Of a stretch of 64,000 nt of DNA, positions 8,577 to 17,900 are shown one piece after another (within the stretch, counting starts at the first letter, position 1; each line of letters begins with the position of its first letter). The stretch lies in contig NZ_NEVL01000003.1 of the NCBI RefSeq assembly GCF_002261335.1, positions 1,364,001-1,428,000 of the forward strand. The letters are read 5' to 3'. Below the pieces are notes generated by a model. That model worked only from the letters and a program-made list of their open reading frames with translations. It searched no databases and had not been told where the DNA came from. The stretch is from Bordetella genomosp. 1. Its GTDB lineage: Bacteria > Pseudomonadota > Gammaproteobacteria > Burkholderiales > Burkholderiaceae_B. A program made the translations under genes and the position numbers.

Positions 8577-10529
8577 TTAAGCAGCGCTGGTTTCAGGCTG
8601 GACGACGGCGCGCCGGGTAGCGACGTCTTCGGTCAGTCGGCTGACGAAGTCGTCGTAGGCGATGGCGCCGAGGTCCAGGCCGCCCAGGCCTCGTACCGCA
8701 ACCGTTCCGTTTTGCTTCTCCTTGTCGCCCACGACGAGGATGTACGGAATCTTTTGCAGGCTATGCTCCCTGATTTTACGAGTGATTTTTTCACCGCGCA
8801 AATCGGCTTGAGCCCTAAAGCCTTGTTTTTTCAGGCTTTGTGTTATTTGTGCCGCATAGTCGGCGGAATGCTCGGAAATGCAGCACACCGCGACCTGCAC
8901 GGGCGCGAGCCACGGGGGCATCGCACCGGCGTGGTTTTCGATCAGCATACCGATGAAACGCTCGAGCGAACCGAGGATCGCACGGTGCAGCATCACGGGC
9001 GCGCGGCGCTGGTCGTTCTGGTCGACATACTCGGCGCCGAGGCGCACGGGCATGGAGAAATCGACCTGGATCGTGCCGCACTGCCAGTGACGGCCGATGG
9101 CGTCTTTCAGCGTGTACTCGACCTTCGGGCCATAGAAAGCGCCGTCGCCCGGGGAGATCTCGAACTCGCAGCCGGTGCGGCGCAGGCTCTCCATCAGGGC
9201 CTCTTCGGCCTTGTCCCAGATCTCGTCGCTGCCGATGCGCTTTTCGGGGCGCGTGGCCACCTTGTACAGCACTTCGGTGAAGCCGAAGTCGCGATAGACC
9301 TTCTGCAGCAGCGCCGTGAAGTCGGCGCACTCGTCCTGGAGCTGGTCTTCGGTACAGAAGATGTGGCCGTCGTCCTGCGTGAAGCCGCGCACGCGCATCA
9401 TGCCGTGCAGCGAGCCCGAGGGTTCGTTGCGGTGGCATTGGCCGAATTCGCCGTAGCGCAGCGGCAGCTCGCGATAGGAGTGCAGGCCCGAATTGAAGAT
9501 CTGCACGTGGCCCGGGCAGTTCATCGGCTTGAGACCGTAGACGCGGTTCTCGGATTCCGTCGTGAACATGTTTTCACGATAGTTGTCCCAGTGGCCCGTC
9601 TTCTTCCAGAGCGACAGGTCGAGGATCTGCGGCGCCTTCACTTCCTGGTAGCCGTTGTCGATGTAGACCGAGCGCATGTACTGCTCGACCTGCTGCCACA
9701 GCGTCCAGCCCTTGGGGTGCCAGAAGATCAGGCCGGGGCCCTCATCCTGGAAATGGAACAGGTCGAGGTCGCGCCCGAGCTTGCGGTGGTCGCGGCGCTC
9801 GGCCTCTTCGAGCATGTGCAGATAGGCGTCCTGCTCGTCCTTGGTGGCCCAGGCCGTGCCGTAGATCCGCTGCAGCATCTCGTTGTTGCTGTCGCCGCGC
9901 CAGTAGGCGCCGGCCACCTTCATCAGCTTGAAGACCTTCAGCTTGCCCGTGGACGGCACGTGGGGGCCGCGGCACAGGTCGATGAAGTCGCCTTCGCGAT
10001 ACAGGCTCAGCGTTTCGTTGGACGGGATCGAGGCAATGATCTCGGCCTTGTAGTCTTCGCCGATGCCCTTGAAGAACTTGACGGCGTCGTCGCGCGTCCA
10101 TTCTTCGCGGGTGACCTTCTCGTCCTTGCGCGCGAGCTCGGCCATCTTCTTTTCGATGGCTTCGAGGTCTTCGGGCGTGAACGGGCGCTTGTACGAGAAG
10201 TCGTAGTAGAAGCCGTTGTCGATCACGGGGCCGATGGTGACCTGGGCGTCGGGGAACAGCTCCTTGACGGCATAGGCCAGCAAGTGGGCGGTCGAGTGGC
10301 GGATCAGATCCAGGCCGTCGGCGTCCTTCGCGGTAACGATGGCCAGATTGGCGTCGGTGGTGATCGAGAAACTCGTATCGACCAGCTTGGGCTCGACGCC
10401 CTCGAACGCCACCCGCCCGCCAAGCGCTGCCTTGGCCAGGCCGGTGCCGATGGACTGCGCGACCTCGGCGACCGTGACCGGCCCCGGGTATTGGCGTTGC
10501 GAGCCATCCGGCAATGTGATTTGTACCAT
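8577..10529 (-). CDS. thrS: Threonyl-tRNA synthetase
   Basis: 650 residues. Start [16 protein letters not shown] has AGGAAA upstream and begins the N-terminal TGS domain. An editing domain ([34 protein letters not shown]) follows, then the class II catalytic core ([34 protein letters not shown], with the Cys and His zinc ligands) and the anticodon-binding domain near the C-terminus. It charges tRNA-Thr. It forms the conserved thrS-infC pair; rplT/rpmI are not adjacent here. Confidence 0.97.
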   Translation of the reverse strand: MVQITLPDGSQRQYPGPVTVAEVAQSIGTGLAKAALGGRVAFEGVEPKLVDTSFSITTDANLAIVTAKDADGLDLIRHSTAHLLAYAVKELFPDAQVTIGPVIDNGFYYDFSYKRPFTPEDLEAIEKKMAELARKDEKVTREEWTRDDAVKFFKGIGEDYKAEIIASIPSNETLSLYREGDFIDLCRGPHVPSTGKLKVFKLMKVAGAYWRGDSNNEMLQRIYGTAWATKDEQDAYLHMLEEAERRDHRKLGRDLDLFHFQDEGPGLIFWHPKGWTLWQQVEQYMRSVYIDNGYQEVKAPQILDLSLWKKTGHWDNYRENMFTTESENRVYGLKPMNCPGHVQIFNSGLHSYRELPLRYGEFGQCHRNEPSGSLHGMMRVRGFTQDDGHIFCTEDQLQDECADFTALLQKVYRDFGFTEVLYKVATRPEKRIGSDEIWDKAEEALMESLRRTGCEFEISPGDGAFYGPKVEYTLKDAIGRHWQCGTIQVDFSMPVRLGAEYVDQNDQRRAPVMLHRAILGSLERFIGMLIENHAGAMPPWLAPVQVAVCCISEHSADYAAQITQSLKKQGFRAQADLRGEKITRKIREHSLQKIPYILVVGDKEKQNGTVAVRGLGGLDLGAIAYDDFVSRLTEDVATRRAVVQPETSAA

Positions 10530-10997
10530 CGAAGATTTTCCTGGGTTGAAAACGACGAACGCGGCCTCTTGGAGCCGCGTTCTCACCTGCTTGCATGAAG
10601 AGTCTGTTGTCTGTCCGACACCAAAACCCTACGCTCGAATCACTGACGCGACTTGGGGCGAAGGTTTCCGGTCGTAGTTCGTGTCGGAAGGACAAACATG
10701 GCGTGTGCCTGGATCTACCTGTGAGGCCGCCGCGCAAGGCGCGCCGGCCGGAAAACGGGAAAAACTCGGGGCGGACACCCGCGCCAGGGGCGCCGATGGA
10801 AACACCGGAGAGGACTCGTGGCGCCTGCGACGGCACCATTCCTGACCGGATTACCCGATAGAACACCAATTGTAGCACTCTTTGCGCGCGAATCCGGGAT
10901 AACCCGGCCGGCCGCCGCCGAGCCTGAAAGACATTTCCTACAAGGTCGTAGGACGTTTCTGCAAATGCCCGGACCAAGCCCCAGAAGCCGGGGCGCC
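10530..10997. other. Long intergenic region between thrS and the response-regulator gene
   Basis: About 470 bases that should hold the thrS promoter/leader (minus strand) and the promoter for the plus-strand regulator. No tRNA or protein gene could be recognised; open frames here lack ribosome sites. Confidence 0.4.
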
Positions 10998-11060
10998 CCG
11001 GTAACGTACCGGTCTGGGACCTTCAGGCCCCGAATTGCCTGAAAGCAGCAACGTTACCGG
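10998..11060 (+). promoter_or_regulatory. Nested inverted repeat in the leader of the response-regulator gene
   Basis: Perfect 10-bp outer arms CCGGTAACGT (10998-11007) and ACGTTACCGG (11051-11060) enclose a second stem TTCAGG (11022-11027) / CCTGAA (11038-11043). The right outer arm ends 8 bases before the ATG, where the ribosome site should be. If transcribed, this would fold and could hide the ribosome site; as DNA, the outer arms could be a regulator site. No known riboswitch is recognised. Confidence 0.5.
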
Positions 11061-11068
11061 GAATCGCC

Positions 11069-11794
11069 ATGTCCGTGACCACCGTTCCAGACGTCTTTTC
11101 AGACCCCAATATCGGCAACGCCCCCTACTCCGTGCGCCGCCACACGTTGAGCCCGCGCCCGAAGATCCGGGTGGTCATCCTCGACGACCACCCCGCCACC
11201 GTGCTGGGGCTGGCCTCCTACCTGCGCACCCTCACCGACCTGGACGTGCGCTGGGCCGAGACGCGCGCCGACCAGCTCAACAACTTCCTGCGCCAGCACC
11301 CCTGCGACGTGGCCGTGGTCGACTTCTACCTGCCCGGCCAGCAGAGCGACGGGCCCAACCTGATCCGGCGCCTCAAGCGCCTCTACCCGGGCATGGCCGT
11401 GATCGTGTGCTCGGCCGGCCGCCAGGACGAAACCGAGTTCGCCGCGTTCCAGGCCGGCGCCAACGCCTATCTGCCCAAGCTGGCCCCCGTGGAATTCCTG
11501 CCGGAGCTGATCCGCCGCACCTCGGCCGACAAACACACCTTCGTGGGCTGGAAAAACGGCCGCTCGCTGGCGGCCAATCCGGTGCATCCCGAAGACCGGC
11601 TCACCCGCGCCGAGCTGGAGATCCTGCGCCAGATCTCGCAGTCGCAGTCGGTCACGCAGGTGGCCAAGCGGCTGTCGCGCAGCAAGAAGACCGTGAGCAC
11701 GCACAAGCGCCGCGCGATGAAGAAGCTCGGCCTGCCGGACGACCTCGCGCTGGCGCTCTACCTGAAGGAGAAGTTCCAGCGCGACGTCTATTGA
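11069..11794 (+). CDS. LuxR-type response regulator
   Basis: 241 residues: an extra N-terminal tail of about 30 residues, then a receiver domain with the acidic pair D39/D40 (VVILDDHP), predicted phospho-Asp D85 (AVVDFYLPG) and K137 (NAYLPKLAP). A LuxR/GerE helix-turn-helix follows at about 175-235 (LTRAELEILRQISQSQSVTQVAKRLSRSKKTVSTHKRRAMKKL). It resembles the BvgA/RcsB class. No sensor kinase is adjacent, so it is an orphan in this window. Its leader carries a striking nested inverted repeat. Confidence 0.88.
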   Translation: MSVTTVPDVFSDPNIGNAPYSVRRHTLSPRPKIRVVILDDHPATVLGLASYLRTLTDLDVRWAETRADQLNNFLRQHPCDVAVVDFYLPGQQSDGPNLIRRLKRLYPGMAVIVCSAGRQDETEFAAFQAGANAYLPKLAPVEFLPELIRRTSADKHTFVGWKNGRSLAANPVHPEDRLTRAELEILRQISQSQSVTQVAKRLSRSKKTVSTHKRRAMKKLGLPDDLALALYLKEKFQRDVY

Positions 11795-11809
11795 GGCGGG
11801 CGCCGGCGC

Positions 11810-13279
11810 TCAGGCGATGCGGGAGTAACGGCCGGCGACCGCATCGTCGCGCAGGCGCCGGTCGAACACCATCGCGATGGCGCGCACGAAGTACCAGCCG
11901 GTCGGCGTCACGCGGAGCCGCGAGCCGGCCAACGTGCACAGCCCCATCTCCTGCAACTCCTCGAGGCGTGCCCATTCGGGGGCATACTGCTCGGCCACCC
12001 GCGCGGCGTCGGTCTTGCGACAGGCGCTGCCACACGTGCCGCCGCAATGCGACACGAAAGCGGCGAGATCCACCTCGCCGCGGCACATGATGGCCATGAT
12101 GATGTCGCGCCGCACCAGATCGTCGGCGGTGCACTGCAGGCCGCGTTCGGTGGCGAAGCGCCCCGACTCGATGCGCGCGTAGTAATCCTCGAGGGTCTTG
12201 GCGTTTTGTGCGTAGACATCGCCGATGCGGCCGATCGACGACACGCCGAGCGCGACCAGGTCGCAATCGGGCTGCGTGCTGTAGCCCTGGAAGTTGCGCT
12301 GCAACTGGCCGGCGGCGCGCGCCTGCGCCAGGCTGTCGCCGGGCAGTGCGAAGTGATCCATGCCGATATAGACATAGCCGAGCGCCAGGAAGCCCGCGAT
12401 GGCGCTGCCCAGCAGCGCCACCTTGGCCGCCGCGTCGGGCAGGTCGGCATCGAGGATGCGGCGCTGCGGCTTGAAACGCTCCGGCAGGTGGGCATAGGCG
12501 TACAGCGCCACGCGATCCGGGCGCAGGACGCCGACCTGCTCGATCGTGCGGGCAAAGGACGCGGCAGTCTGCCTGGGCAGGCCGTAGATCAGGTCCATGT
12601 TGATCGAGGCAAAGCCCTGCGCGCGGGCATCGTGCATCAAGGCCTCGACCTGCGCATAGGGCTGCACCCGATGGATCGCGTGCTGCACGGCGGCGTCGAA
12701 ATCCTGCACGCCCAGGCTCAGGCGATTGAAGCCCAGGCGGGCAAGGTGGGCGAGCCGCTCGCGGCCCACGGTGCGGGGATCGACCTCGATCGATATCTCG
12801 GCGTCGGGCTGGAAGGCGAAGCGCGTGCGCAGCACGGCCATCAGGCGCTCGAGCTCCTCATCCGACAGAAAGGTGGGCGTGCCGCCGCCGAAATGCAGTT
12901 GCGACACGGGCTCGCCCTCGCCCAGCACCTCGGTATGCAGCGCGATCTCGCGCTCCAGCGCCGCGAGATAACGCGTGGCGCGATCGTGGTGGCGCGTCAC
13001 GATCTTGTTGCAGGCGCAGTAGTAGCACACCGATTCGCAGAACGGGATGTGGATGTAGAGCGACAACGGCTCGCCAGCGCGCCGGGCGCGGGCCTCCAGC
13101 GCGACGCGGTAGTGGCGCTCGCCAAACGTCGGGCTGTAGCGGTCGGCCGTGGGATAGGAGGTGTAGCGCGGGCCGTTTTTTGCCATGCGCGCCAGCAGCG
13201 CGGGGGAGAACTCGGGCGCACAGGCGGCCTGGGCCGCGGGCGTGGGGGTATGCATCGTGATCGGGATCGGGGTCGCCAT
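11810..13279 (-). CDS. hemN: Oxygen-independent coproporphyrinogen III dehydrogenase
   Basis: About 489 residues from MATPIPITM (other in-frame ATGs at 13288 and 13255). It is a radical SAM enzyme that decarboxylates coproporphyrinogen III for anaerobic heme synthesis. The CxxxCxxC-type cluster motif is in PFCESVCYYCACNK, with a further Cys as usual in HemN, and HFGGGTPTFLS is the substrate/SAM segment. The full C-terminal HemN domain is present (GMDHFALPGDSLAQA, CRGEVDLAAF). A half-conserved FNR-type box lies just upstream. Confidence 0.95.
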   Translation of the reverse strand: MATPIPITMHTPTPAAQAACAPEFSPALLARMAKNGPRYTSYPTADRYSPTFGERHYRVALEARARRAGEPLSLYIHIPFCESVCYYCACNKIVTRHHDRATRYLAALEREIALHTEVLGEGEPVSQLHFGGGTPTFLSDEELERLMAVLRTRFAFQPDAEISIEVDPRTVGRERLAHLARLGFNRLSLGVQDFDAAVQHAIHRVQPYAQVEALMHDARAQGFASINMDLIYGLPRQTAASFARTIEQVGVLRPDRVALYAYAHLPERFKPQRRILDADLPDAAAKVALLGSAIAGFLALGYVYIGMDHFALPGDSLAQARAAGQLQRNFQGYSTQPDCDLVALGVSSIGRIGDVYAQNAKTLEDYYARIESGRFATERGLQCTADDLVRRDIIMAIMCRGEVDLAAFVSHCGGTCGSACRKTDAARVAEQYAPEWARLEELQEMGLCTLAGSRLRVTPTGWYFVRAIAMVFDRRLRDDAVAGRYSRIA

Positions 13280-13314
13280 GGCAAGCATTATGGGTGGCGA
13301 CCGACGGGCCGGTA

Positions 13315-13328
13315 TTGATCTGGCGCAA
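13315..13328 (-). promoter_or_regulatory. FNR/ANR-like box upstream of hemN
   Basis: On the minus strand TTGCG-CCAG-ATCAA. One half-site equals the FNR consensus ATCAA; the other (TTGCG versus TTGAT) matches 3 of 5. It lies 36 bp before the chosen start. Anaerobic activation of hemN by FNR-type regulators is well known, so this is plausible but weak. Confidence 0.35.
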
Positions 13329-13388
13329 TGCCCGCGCGGCTGTGCCGGGCCGCCACGTAGAATGTGGTTTTTGCCCGGAATCGCCCCC

Positions 13389-13646
13389 ATGAACGACGAA
13401 CTCGACGGCCGCCTGCTGGCCCTGCGCCAGACCCTTGCCGTGGCCATCGCCCTGGCGACCCGCGGCCACGAACAGGCCACCACCATGGCGCTGGAACTGA
13501 TCGAAGACCTGCGCACCCATGTCGACGACACCCCGCCCGACGGGCCCTTCGAGATTCCGGAGTGGGCCAACGCCGCGCGCGAGGAGTTCGATCACATCGC
13601 GCGCATGGTGCGCGCCTTCACGCAGCAGTCGTCCGGCGAGGCCTGA
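13389..13646 (+). CDS. Small hypothetical protein (85 aa)
   Basis: Start MNDELDGRLLALRQTL. The protein is acidic and mostly helical by composition (ALATRGHEQATTMALELIEDLRTHVDD, then a Pro-rich turn and a second helix ending AFTQQSSGEA). No family is recognised. It diverges from hemN and converges on the MocR gene. A regulatory or accessory cytoplasmic protein is possible; nothing assigns it. Confidence 0.5.
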   Translation: MNDELDGRLLALRQTLAVAIALATRGHEQATTMALELIEDLRTHVDDTPPDGPFEIPEWANAAREEFDHIARMVRAFTQQSSGEA

Positions 13647-13675
13647 AGACGGCCGGCCGCGGGCGCGATGCCGGC

Positions 13676-15157
13676 TCAGGCCGCCCGCGCCGCGACCGCC
13701 GCGCAGACCCGGCCCAGCTCGGCGGCCGCGGTCTCGATCTGCGCCCGCGTATAGGCGCCAAACCCCATCATCAGGCCGCTTTCGCGCACCGGCCCGCCAT
13801 ACATCGGCGACAGCGCCCGCAAGGCCAGGCCGCGCTCGGCCGCGAGCCGCACCACCGCCACGTCGTCGATGCCGGGTGCCAGCCACAGCACCCGGTGCAT
13901 GCCCTGGTCGCCCGGCTCGAGCCGCCCCCACGGCGCCAGGTGGCGCGCCATCGCCTCTTCCAGCCAGCGCAAGCGCTCGCCGTACACGCCGCGGATGCGC
14001 CGGATATGGGCCTCGAACAGGCCCTCGCGCATGTAGGCCGCCAGCACGTGCTGCTCGGTGGTGGGCGCGTGCCGGTCCATCAGCGTGCGCGCGCCGACGA
14101 AGGCATCGACCAGGTGCGACGGGGCCACCAGATAACCCAGCCGCAGCGAGGGAAACATCACCTTGCTCAGCGTGCCCAGGTAGACCACGCGCGAGGGATC
14201 GAGCCCCTGCATCGACGGAAAGGGATGGCCGGCGTAGCGCAGCTCGCTGTCGTAGTCGTCTTCGACCACATAGGCGCCGGCCTCGCGTGCCCAGGCGATC
14301 AACGCCATGCGGCGCGCCATGCTCATCGGCATGCCGAGCGGAAACTGGTGCGACGGCGACACAAAGGCGGCGCGCGCCCGGGGCCATTGCGCCACGCCGT
14401 CTTCGACCCGCATGCCTTCGTGATCCACGGGCAGGCGCCGCACCGCGAGACCGCGATCTTCGAGCACGGCGATCAGGCCCAGGTAGGCGGGGTCCTCGGC
14501 CCAGGCGGTATCGCCCGGTTGCGCCAGCACCTTGGCCGCGAGATACAGGCCCTGTTGCGTGCCTGCCGTGATCAGGATCTGCGCCGGATCGCAGGTGACC
14601 GCGCGGGCACGCCGCAGATAGTCGGCGATCGCCTCGCGCAAGGCGGGCACGCCCTGCGGATCGGCGTAGGTGGCGGGCGCCGCCGCCCGGCTTGCCCGCA
14701 CGCGATTGCCCAGCTTGCGCCATTGGTCGTCGGGCGCGGCCTCGCCGGCGGGCACCGCCACCGCGAACGGCACCGGCGGCAGCGGCGCCATGCCGTGCGC
14801 CAGCGCGGCGTAATGTTGCGCGCGCAACGACAGCGGCGGCGCGCCGCCGCCCTGCGCCGCCGAGGGCGCCTGCTGCGCGCCCAGCTCGATCACCGCGGCG
14901 ACCCGGGTGCCCGCGCCGACCCGCGCGTCGAGATAGCCTTCCGCGGCCAGCTGGTCGTACACCTCGGTGACCGTGCCGCGCGCCAGCCCGATGGAGAGCG
15001 CCAGCGCGCGGGTGGACGGCAGGCGTTCGCCCGCCGCCAGCTCGCCGCGTGTGATGGCATCGCGCAGCAGGCGCAGCAGCTGGCGCCCCACCCCGCCCGC
15101 CTCGCGGTCGAGGCGGGCGAGCAGAGGCAAGGCGGGAGGATCGGCGCGACGCGGCAT
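13676..15157 (-). CDS. MocR-family (GntR-HTH/aminotransferase) transcriptional regulator
   Basis: 493 residues. Start MPRRADPPALP. An N-terminal GntR winged helix (ITRGELAAGERLPSTRALALSIGLARGTVTEVYDQLAAEGYLDARVGAGT, about residues 35-90) is joined to a fold-type I aminotransferase-like domain. The PLP lysine is in VVYLGTLSKVMFPSLRLGYLV. Such proteins sense PLP or an amino-compound; the best known, PdxR and GabR, control vitamin B6 or GABA genes. It is divergent from a PaiB-like gene, with characteristic repeats in the 94-bp gap. Confidence 0.93.
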   Translation of the reverse strand: MPRRADPPALPLLARLDREAGGVGRQLLRLLRDAITRGELAAGERLPSTRALALSIGLARGTVTEVYDQLAAEGYLDARVGAGTRVAAVIELGAQQAPSAAQGGGAPPLSLRAQHYAALAHGMAPLPPVPFAVAVPAGEAAPDDQWRKLGNRVRASRAAAPATYADPQGVPALREAIADYLRRARAVTCDPAQILITAGTQQGLYLAAKVLAQPGDTAWAEDPAYLGLIAVLEDRGLAVRRLPVDHEGMRVEDGVAQWPRARAAFVSPSHQFPLGMPMSMARRMALIAWAREAGAYVVEDDYDSELRYAGHPFPSMQGLDPSRVVYLGTLSKVMFPSLRLGYLVAPSHLVDAFVGARTLMDRHAPTTEQHVLAAYMREGLFEAHIRRIRGVYGERLRWLEEAMARHLAPWGRLEPGDQGMHRVLWLAPGIDDVAVVRLAAERGLALRALSPMYGGPVRESGLMMGFGAYTRAQIETAAAELGRVCAAVAARAA

Positions 15158-15207
15158 AAGTGGACCAGTGAAACTGCCTATAAATGGACCTGAAAAATGT
15201 ACCACTA
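15158..15207. promoter_or_regulatory. Putative MocR binding sites (two direct repeats plus one inverted)
   Basis: AAGTGGACC (15158-15166) and AAATGGACC (15182-15190) are direct repeats 24 bp apart, two or so helical turns. An inverted related copy, TGTACCACT (15199-15207, reverse AGTGGTACA), follows. Two direct and one inverted repeat is the pattern described for PdxR/GabR-type MocR regulators. They sit between the divergent genes. Confidence 0.55.
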
Positions 15208-15251
15208 TCGGCCCACAATGAGCGCTTCTCAGCCGTCACCCGCCCCGCACC

Positions 15252-15881
15252 ATGTATCTGCCCGCCCACTTCGCCGAACAACGCAGCGACGAACTGCTCC
15301 GCATCATCACCGGGCATCCGCTCGGCATGCTGGTCACCCACGACGCCGATGGCCTGGACGCCAATCACCTGCCCTTCGAGTTCGACCCGGCGGCCGCTGG
15401 CCACGGCGTGCTGCGCGCCCACGTGGCGCGCGCCAACACGGTCTGGCAGACGCAGCGCGACGGCAACGCGGTGATGGTGGTGTTCAGCGCCCAGGAGGGC
15501 TACATCTCGCCCAACTGGTATCCGAGCAAGCATGAGCATCACCGCCAGGTGCCGACCTGGAACTACCAGGTCGTGCACGTGCATGGCCGCCTGCGCATCG
15601 TGGACGACGAGCGTTTCGTGCGCGGCCTGGTGGCGCGCCTGACGCGCACCCACGAGGCGGACCAGCCGCGGCCCTGGAAGATGACCGATGCCCCGGCCGA
15701 TTTCATCGACCAGATGCTGCAGGCCATCGTGGGCATCGAGATCGAGATCGACCGGATCGAGGGCAAGTCCAAGCTGGGCCAGCACAAGGATGCGCGCGAC
15801 CGCGCCGGCACCGTCACCGGCCTGCGCGAACGCGGCAAGGCCGAACTGGCGCAGGCGACCGAGGACGCGCGCAAGGACTGA
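15252..15881 (+). CDS. PaiB-like FMN-binding protein
   Basis: 209 residues, family length. MYLPAHFAEQRSDELLRIITGHPLGMLVTHD..., ANHLPFEFD, GYISPNWYPSKHEHHRQVPTWNYQVVHVHGRL and the C-terminal IEIEIDRIEGKSKLGQ(H)K are typical of the PaiB/FMN-binding split-barrel family, once called negative transcriptional regulators. The split-barrel fold binds FMN, possibly as an oxidoreductase. The divergent MocR protein, often PLP-linked, is its probable regulator. Confidence 0.9.
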   Translation: MYLPAHFAEQRSDELLRIITGHPLGMLVTHDADGLDANHLPFEFDPAAAGHGVLRAHVARANTVWQTQRDGNAVMVVFSAQEGYISPNWYPSKHEHHRQVPTWNYQVVHVHGRLRIVDDERFVRGLVARLTRTHEADQPRPWKMTDAPADFIDQMLQAIVGIEIEIDRIEGKSKLGQHKDARDRAGTVTGLRERGKAELAQATEDARKD

Positions 15882-15893
15882 GCGCGCCGCGCC

Positions 15894-16457
15894 TCAGCGC
15901 GGGCCCGCCTTGAGCAGCGGGTAGGGATTGAGGGCGCCGCCGGCGCCGTAGATGCCGTAGTGCAGATGCGGCGGCGTGGTGCGCGCATTGCCGGTGTTGC
16001 CGACGAAACCGAGCACGTCGCCGGGCTGCACGAGCTGCCCGCGCGCGATGTCGGCATAGCCGTCGAGGTGGGCGTAGTAGTGCATCTGGCGGCCCGGCCC
16101 CATCACCCAGACCACCTGCCCGCCGAGATTGTTGGTGCCGATGCGCGTGACCACGCCTTCGGTGGCGGCCAGCACGGGGGTGCCGCGCCGCGCAAAGATA
16201 TCGATGCCCTCGTGCCGGCGCCCGTTGCTGCGCGCCGCGCCCCACGTGTCCGCGAGCCGCGCCGCGGCCACGCCCTGCACCGGCACGGCGACCGAGGTGG
16301 GCGCGTCCTGCCAGGCAAGCCGCGCCATGTGCCAGGGCGCACGCACGCCGTCGGGCAGCCGCGGCCAGGCCCACACGGCGCCCGCGACGATCAGCGCCCA
16401 GACGCCCAGGCGCAGGACGGCGCGACGCAACGGACCCGCGAGTGTGATCTCTTCCAT
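15894..16457 (-). CDS. M23-family (LytM-like) peptidoglycan endopeptidase
   Basis: 187 residues from MEEITLAG. One N-terminal membrane segment (VLRLGVWALIVAGAVWAW) anchors it in the inner membrane facing the periplasm. The LytM zinc motifs are present: RRHEGIDIFARRGTPVLAATEGVV (HxxxD) and THPPHLHYG-like TTPPHLHYGIYG (HxH). Its role is peptidoglycan cleavage or activation. The start is uncertain because no strong ribosome site is visible. Confidence 0.85.
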   Translation of the reverse strand: MEEITLAGPLRRAVLRLGVWALIVAGAVWAWPRLPDGVRAPWHMARLAWQDAPTSVAVPVQGVAAARLADTWGAARSNGRRHEGIDIFARRGTPVLAATEGVVTRIGTNNLGGQVVWVMGPGRQMHYYAHLDGYADIARGQLVQPGDVLGFVGNTGNARTTPPHLHYGIYGAGGALNPYPLLKAGPR

Positions 16458-16503
16458 CAGGGTTGGAGGGGCGAGGGCCGCGAGGGTTCCGCGCCGGCCG
16501 GCA

Positions 16504-16749
16504 TCAGCGTCGGCCCGTGTGCGCATCGGCGTCGGCGGCGGGCGGCGCGGCGGGATCGTCATCGTCCCAGGGGTCGTCGTACATGCCGCGGTAGGCCCAT
16601 TGCACCAGGGCCGTGAACAGCGCGGCCACGACCAGCAGCGCCGCGACCCAGCCCCAGCCGAGCCCGGCGGCGCGCAGCACGGACACATAGAGCGCCACCA
16701 TCGCGATGATGGCGATCACGGGCCGTGGGCGAAACGCGGGGAGTGTCAT
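16504..16749 (-). CDS. Small membrane protein (81 aa)
   Basis: Start MTLPAFRPRPVIAII, with two hydrophobic segments (VIAIIAMVALYVSVLRA and WVAALLVVAALFTALVQWAY) and an acidic tail rich in Asp/Ala (DDPWDDDDPAAPPAADADAH). It lies 46 bp upstream of the M23 peptidase in the same direction and may be cotranscribed. No family is recognised. Confidence 0.55.
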   Translation of the reverse strand: MTLPAFRPRPVIAIIAMVALYVSVLRAAGLGWGWVAALLVVAALFTALVQWAYRGMYDDPWDDDDPAAPPAADADAHTGRR

Positions 16750-16869
16750 GGGTGACAGCATACGCGAGGCCGATGGGCGCGGCGCGCCCGGCCGCCCCGG
16801 ATGCAACGGTTGCGGCCGCGACGATTGCGGCCGCAACCCGAGCCGGCGCCCCCGCCGCGCCTGCCGCCC

Positions 16870-17661
16870 TCAGACGGGCTTGTAGTCGCCGAAGCCGTCG
16901 GGCCAGCCGGTCAGGACCTCGTAGCCCTCGGGCGTGACGAGCACCATGTGCTCCCACTGGGCCGACAGGGAGTGGTCCTTGGTGATGACGGTCCAGCCAT
17001 CCGCCAGCTGGCGCGTGTCGCGGCGGCCGGCGTTGATCATGGGCTCGATCGTGAACAGCATGCCGGCCTCGAGCCGCAGGCCCGCGCCGGGACGACCGTA
17101 ATGCAGCACCTGCGGCTCGCCATGATAGATCTGGCCGATGCCGTGGCCGCAGTATTCGCGCACCACGCTATAGCCGGCGTTTTCGGCGACGCTCTGGATC
17201 GCGCTGCCGACGTCGCCCAGCGTGGCGCCCGGCTTGACCGCGCGGATGCCGGCGCACATGGCGTCGTAGGTCGTGCGCACCAGCCTGCGCGCCTGCGCGC
17301 TGGGCTCGCCCACGAAATACATGCGGCTGCAGTCGCCATACCAGCCGTCCTTGATGACGGCCACGTCGATGTTGAGGATGTCGCCCTGCGCCAGCGGCTT
17401 GCCGGAAGGGATGCCGTGGCACACCACGTGATTGACCGACGCGCACACCGTCTTGGGAAAGCCGTGATAGCCCACGTTGGCGGGAACGGCCTTCTGGTGC
17501 TGCACGATGTATTCGTTGCAGAGGCGGTCGAGCTCGTCGGTGGTGACGCCGGGCTTGACGTGCTCGGCAATCATGGCGAGCACGTCGGCGGCGAGCGCAC
17601 CGGCGATGCGCGCCTGCGCCGCCTCAGCGGCCGTGAGGAGGGGGATACGCTTGGGCGCCAT
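16870..17661 (-). CDS. map: Type I methionine aminopeptidase
   Basis: 263 residues from [10 protein letters not shown], family length. It removes N-terminal Met using a dinuclear metal site. Metal ligands are visible: D in NIDVAVIKDGWYGDCSRMY (two Asp), H in CGHGIGQIYHGEP, E in TIEPMIN and E in WEHMVLVT. It lacks the N-terminal zinc-finger extension. Its ATG overlaps the stop of the ParD-like gene (TGATG), so the two are translationally coupled. This is not the usual map next to rpsB, so it may be a second copy. Confidence 0.93.
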   Translation of the reverse strand: MAPKRIPLLTAAEAAQARIAGALAADVLAMIAEHVKPGVTTDELDRLCNEYIVQHQKAVPANVGYHGFPKTVCASVNHVVCHGIPSGKPLAQGDILNIDVAVIKDGWYGDCSRMYFVGEPSAQARRLVRTTYDAMCAGIRAVKPGATLGDVGSAIQSVAENAGYSVVREYCGHGIGQIYHGEPQVLHYGRPGAGLRLEAGMLFTIEPMINAGRRDTRQLADGWTVITKDHSLSAQWEHMVLVTPEGYEVLTGWPDGFGDYKPV

Positions 17662-17894
17662 CACGACACCTTGGCGAGCGCGGGCTGGACGGAATCCCTC
17701 ATGATGGCGTCCTGCGGCTGGCGGCCCTTGAGCAGCAGCTTGCAGATCTCGCCATAGGTGAGGTCGGGATTGAGCTCGGCCAGCATGCCGACGCGCAGCC
17801 AGTGCTCGGCCTGGCCGTTGACCGAGCGCGACAGTGCGTCGCTCGCGTCGCGCAGCGCCGTATGCATTTCTTCGGAAACTTTGACGATACCCAT
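17661..17894 (-). CDS. ParD-like DNA-binding antitoxin-family protein
   Basis: 77 residues: [55 protein letters not shown]. It resembles the ParD-like family (Pfam ParD_like, PF11903) with a ribbon-helix-helix type start. A perfect 10-bp-arm palindrome sits 7 bases upstream of its start, as expected for an autorepressing antitoxin. No ParE-like toxin follows; the next gene, overlapping by the stop/start, is a methionine aminopeptidase. Confidence 0.75.
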   Translation of the reverse strand: MGIVKVSEEMHTALRDASDALSRSVNGQAEHWLRVGMLAELNPDLTYGEICKLLLKGRQPQDAIMRDSVQPALAKVS

Positions 17895-17900
17895 GATGCA

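Noticed and set aside
10530-11068. tRNA or T-box leader upstream of thrS
   Set aside because: No TTCRANY arm or acceptor pairing; T-box elements are not expected in this group and no T-box motif was seen.
12858-15785. 975-codon open frame on the minus strand
   Set aside because: It overlaps hemN, the MocR gene and the PaiB-like gene in the wrong frame; all three real genes have clear family motifs.
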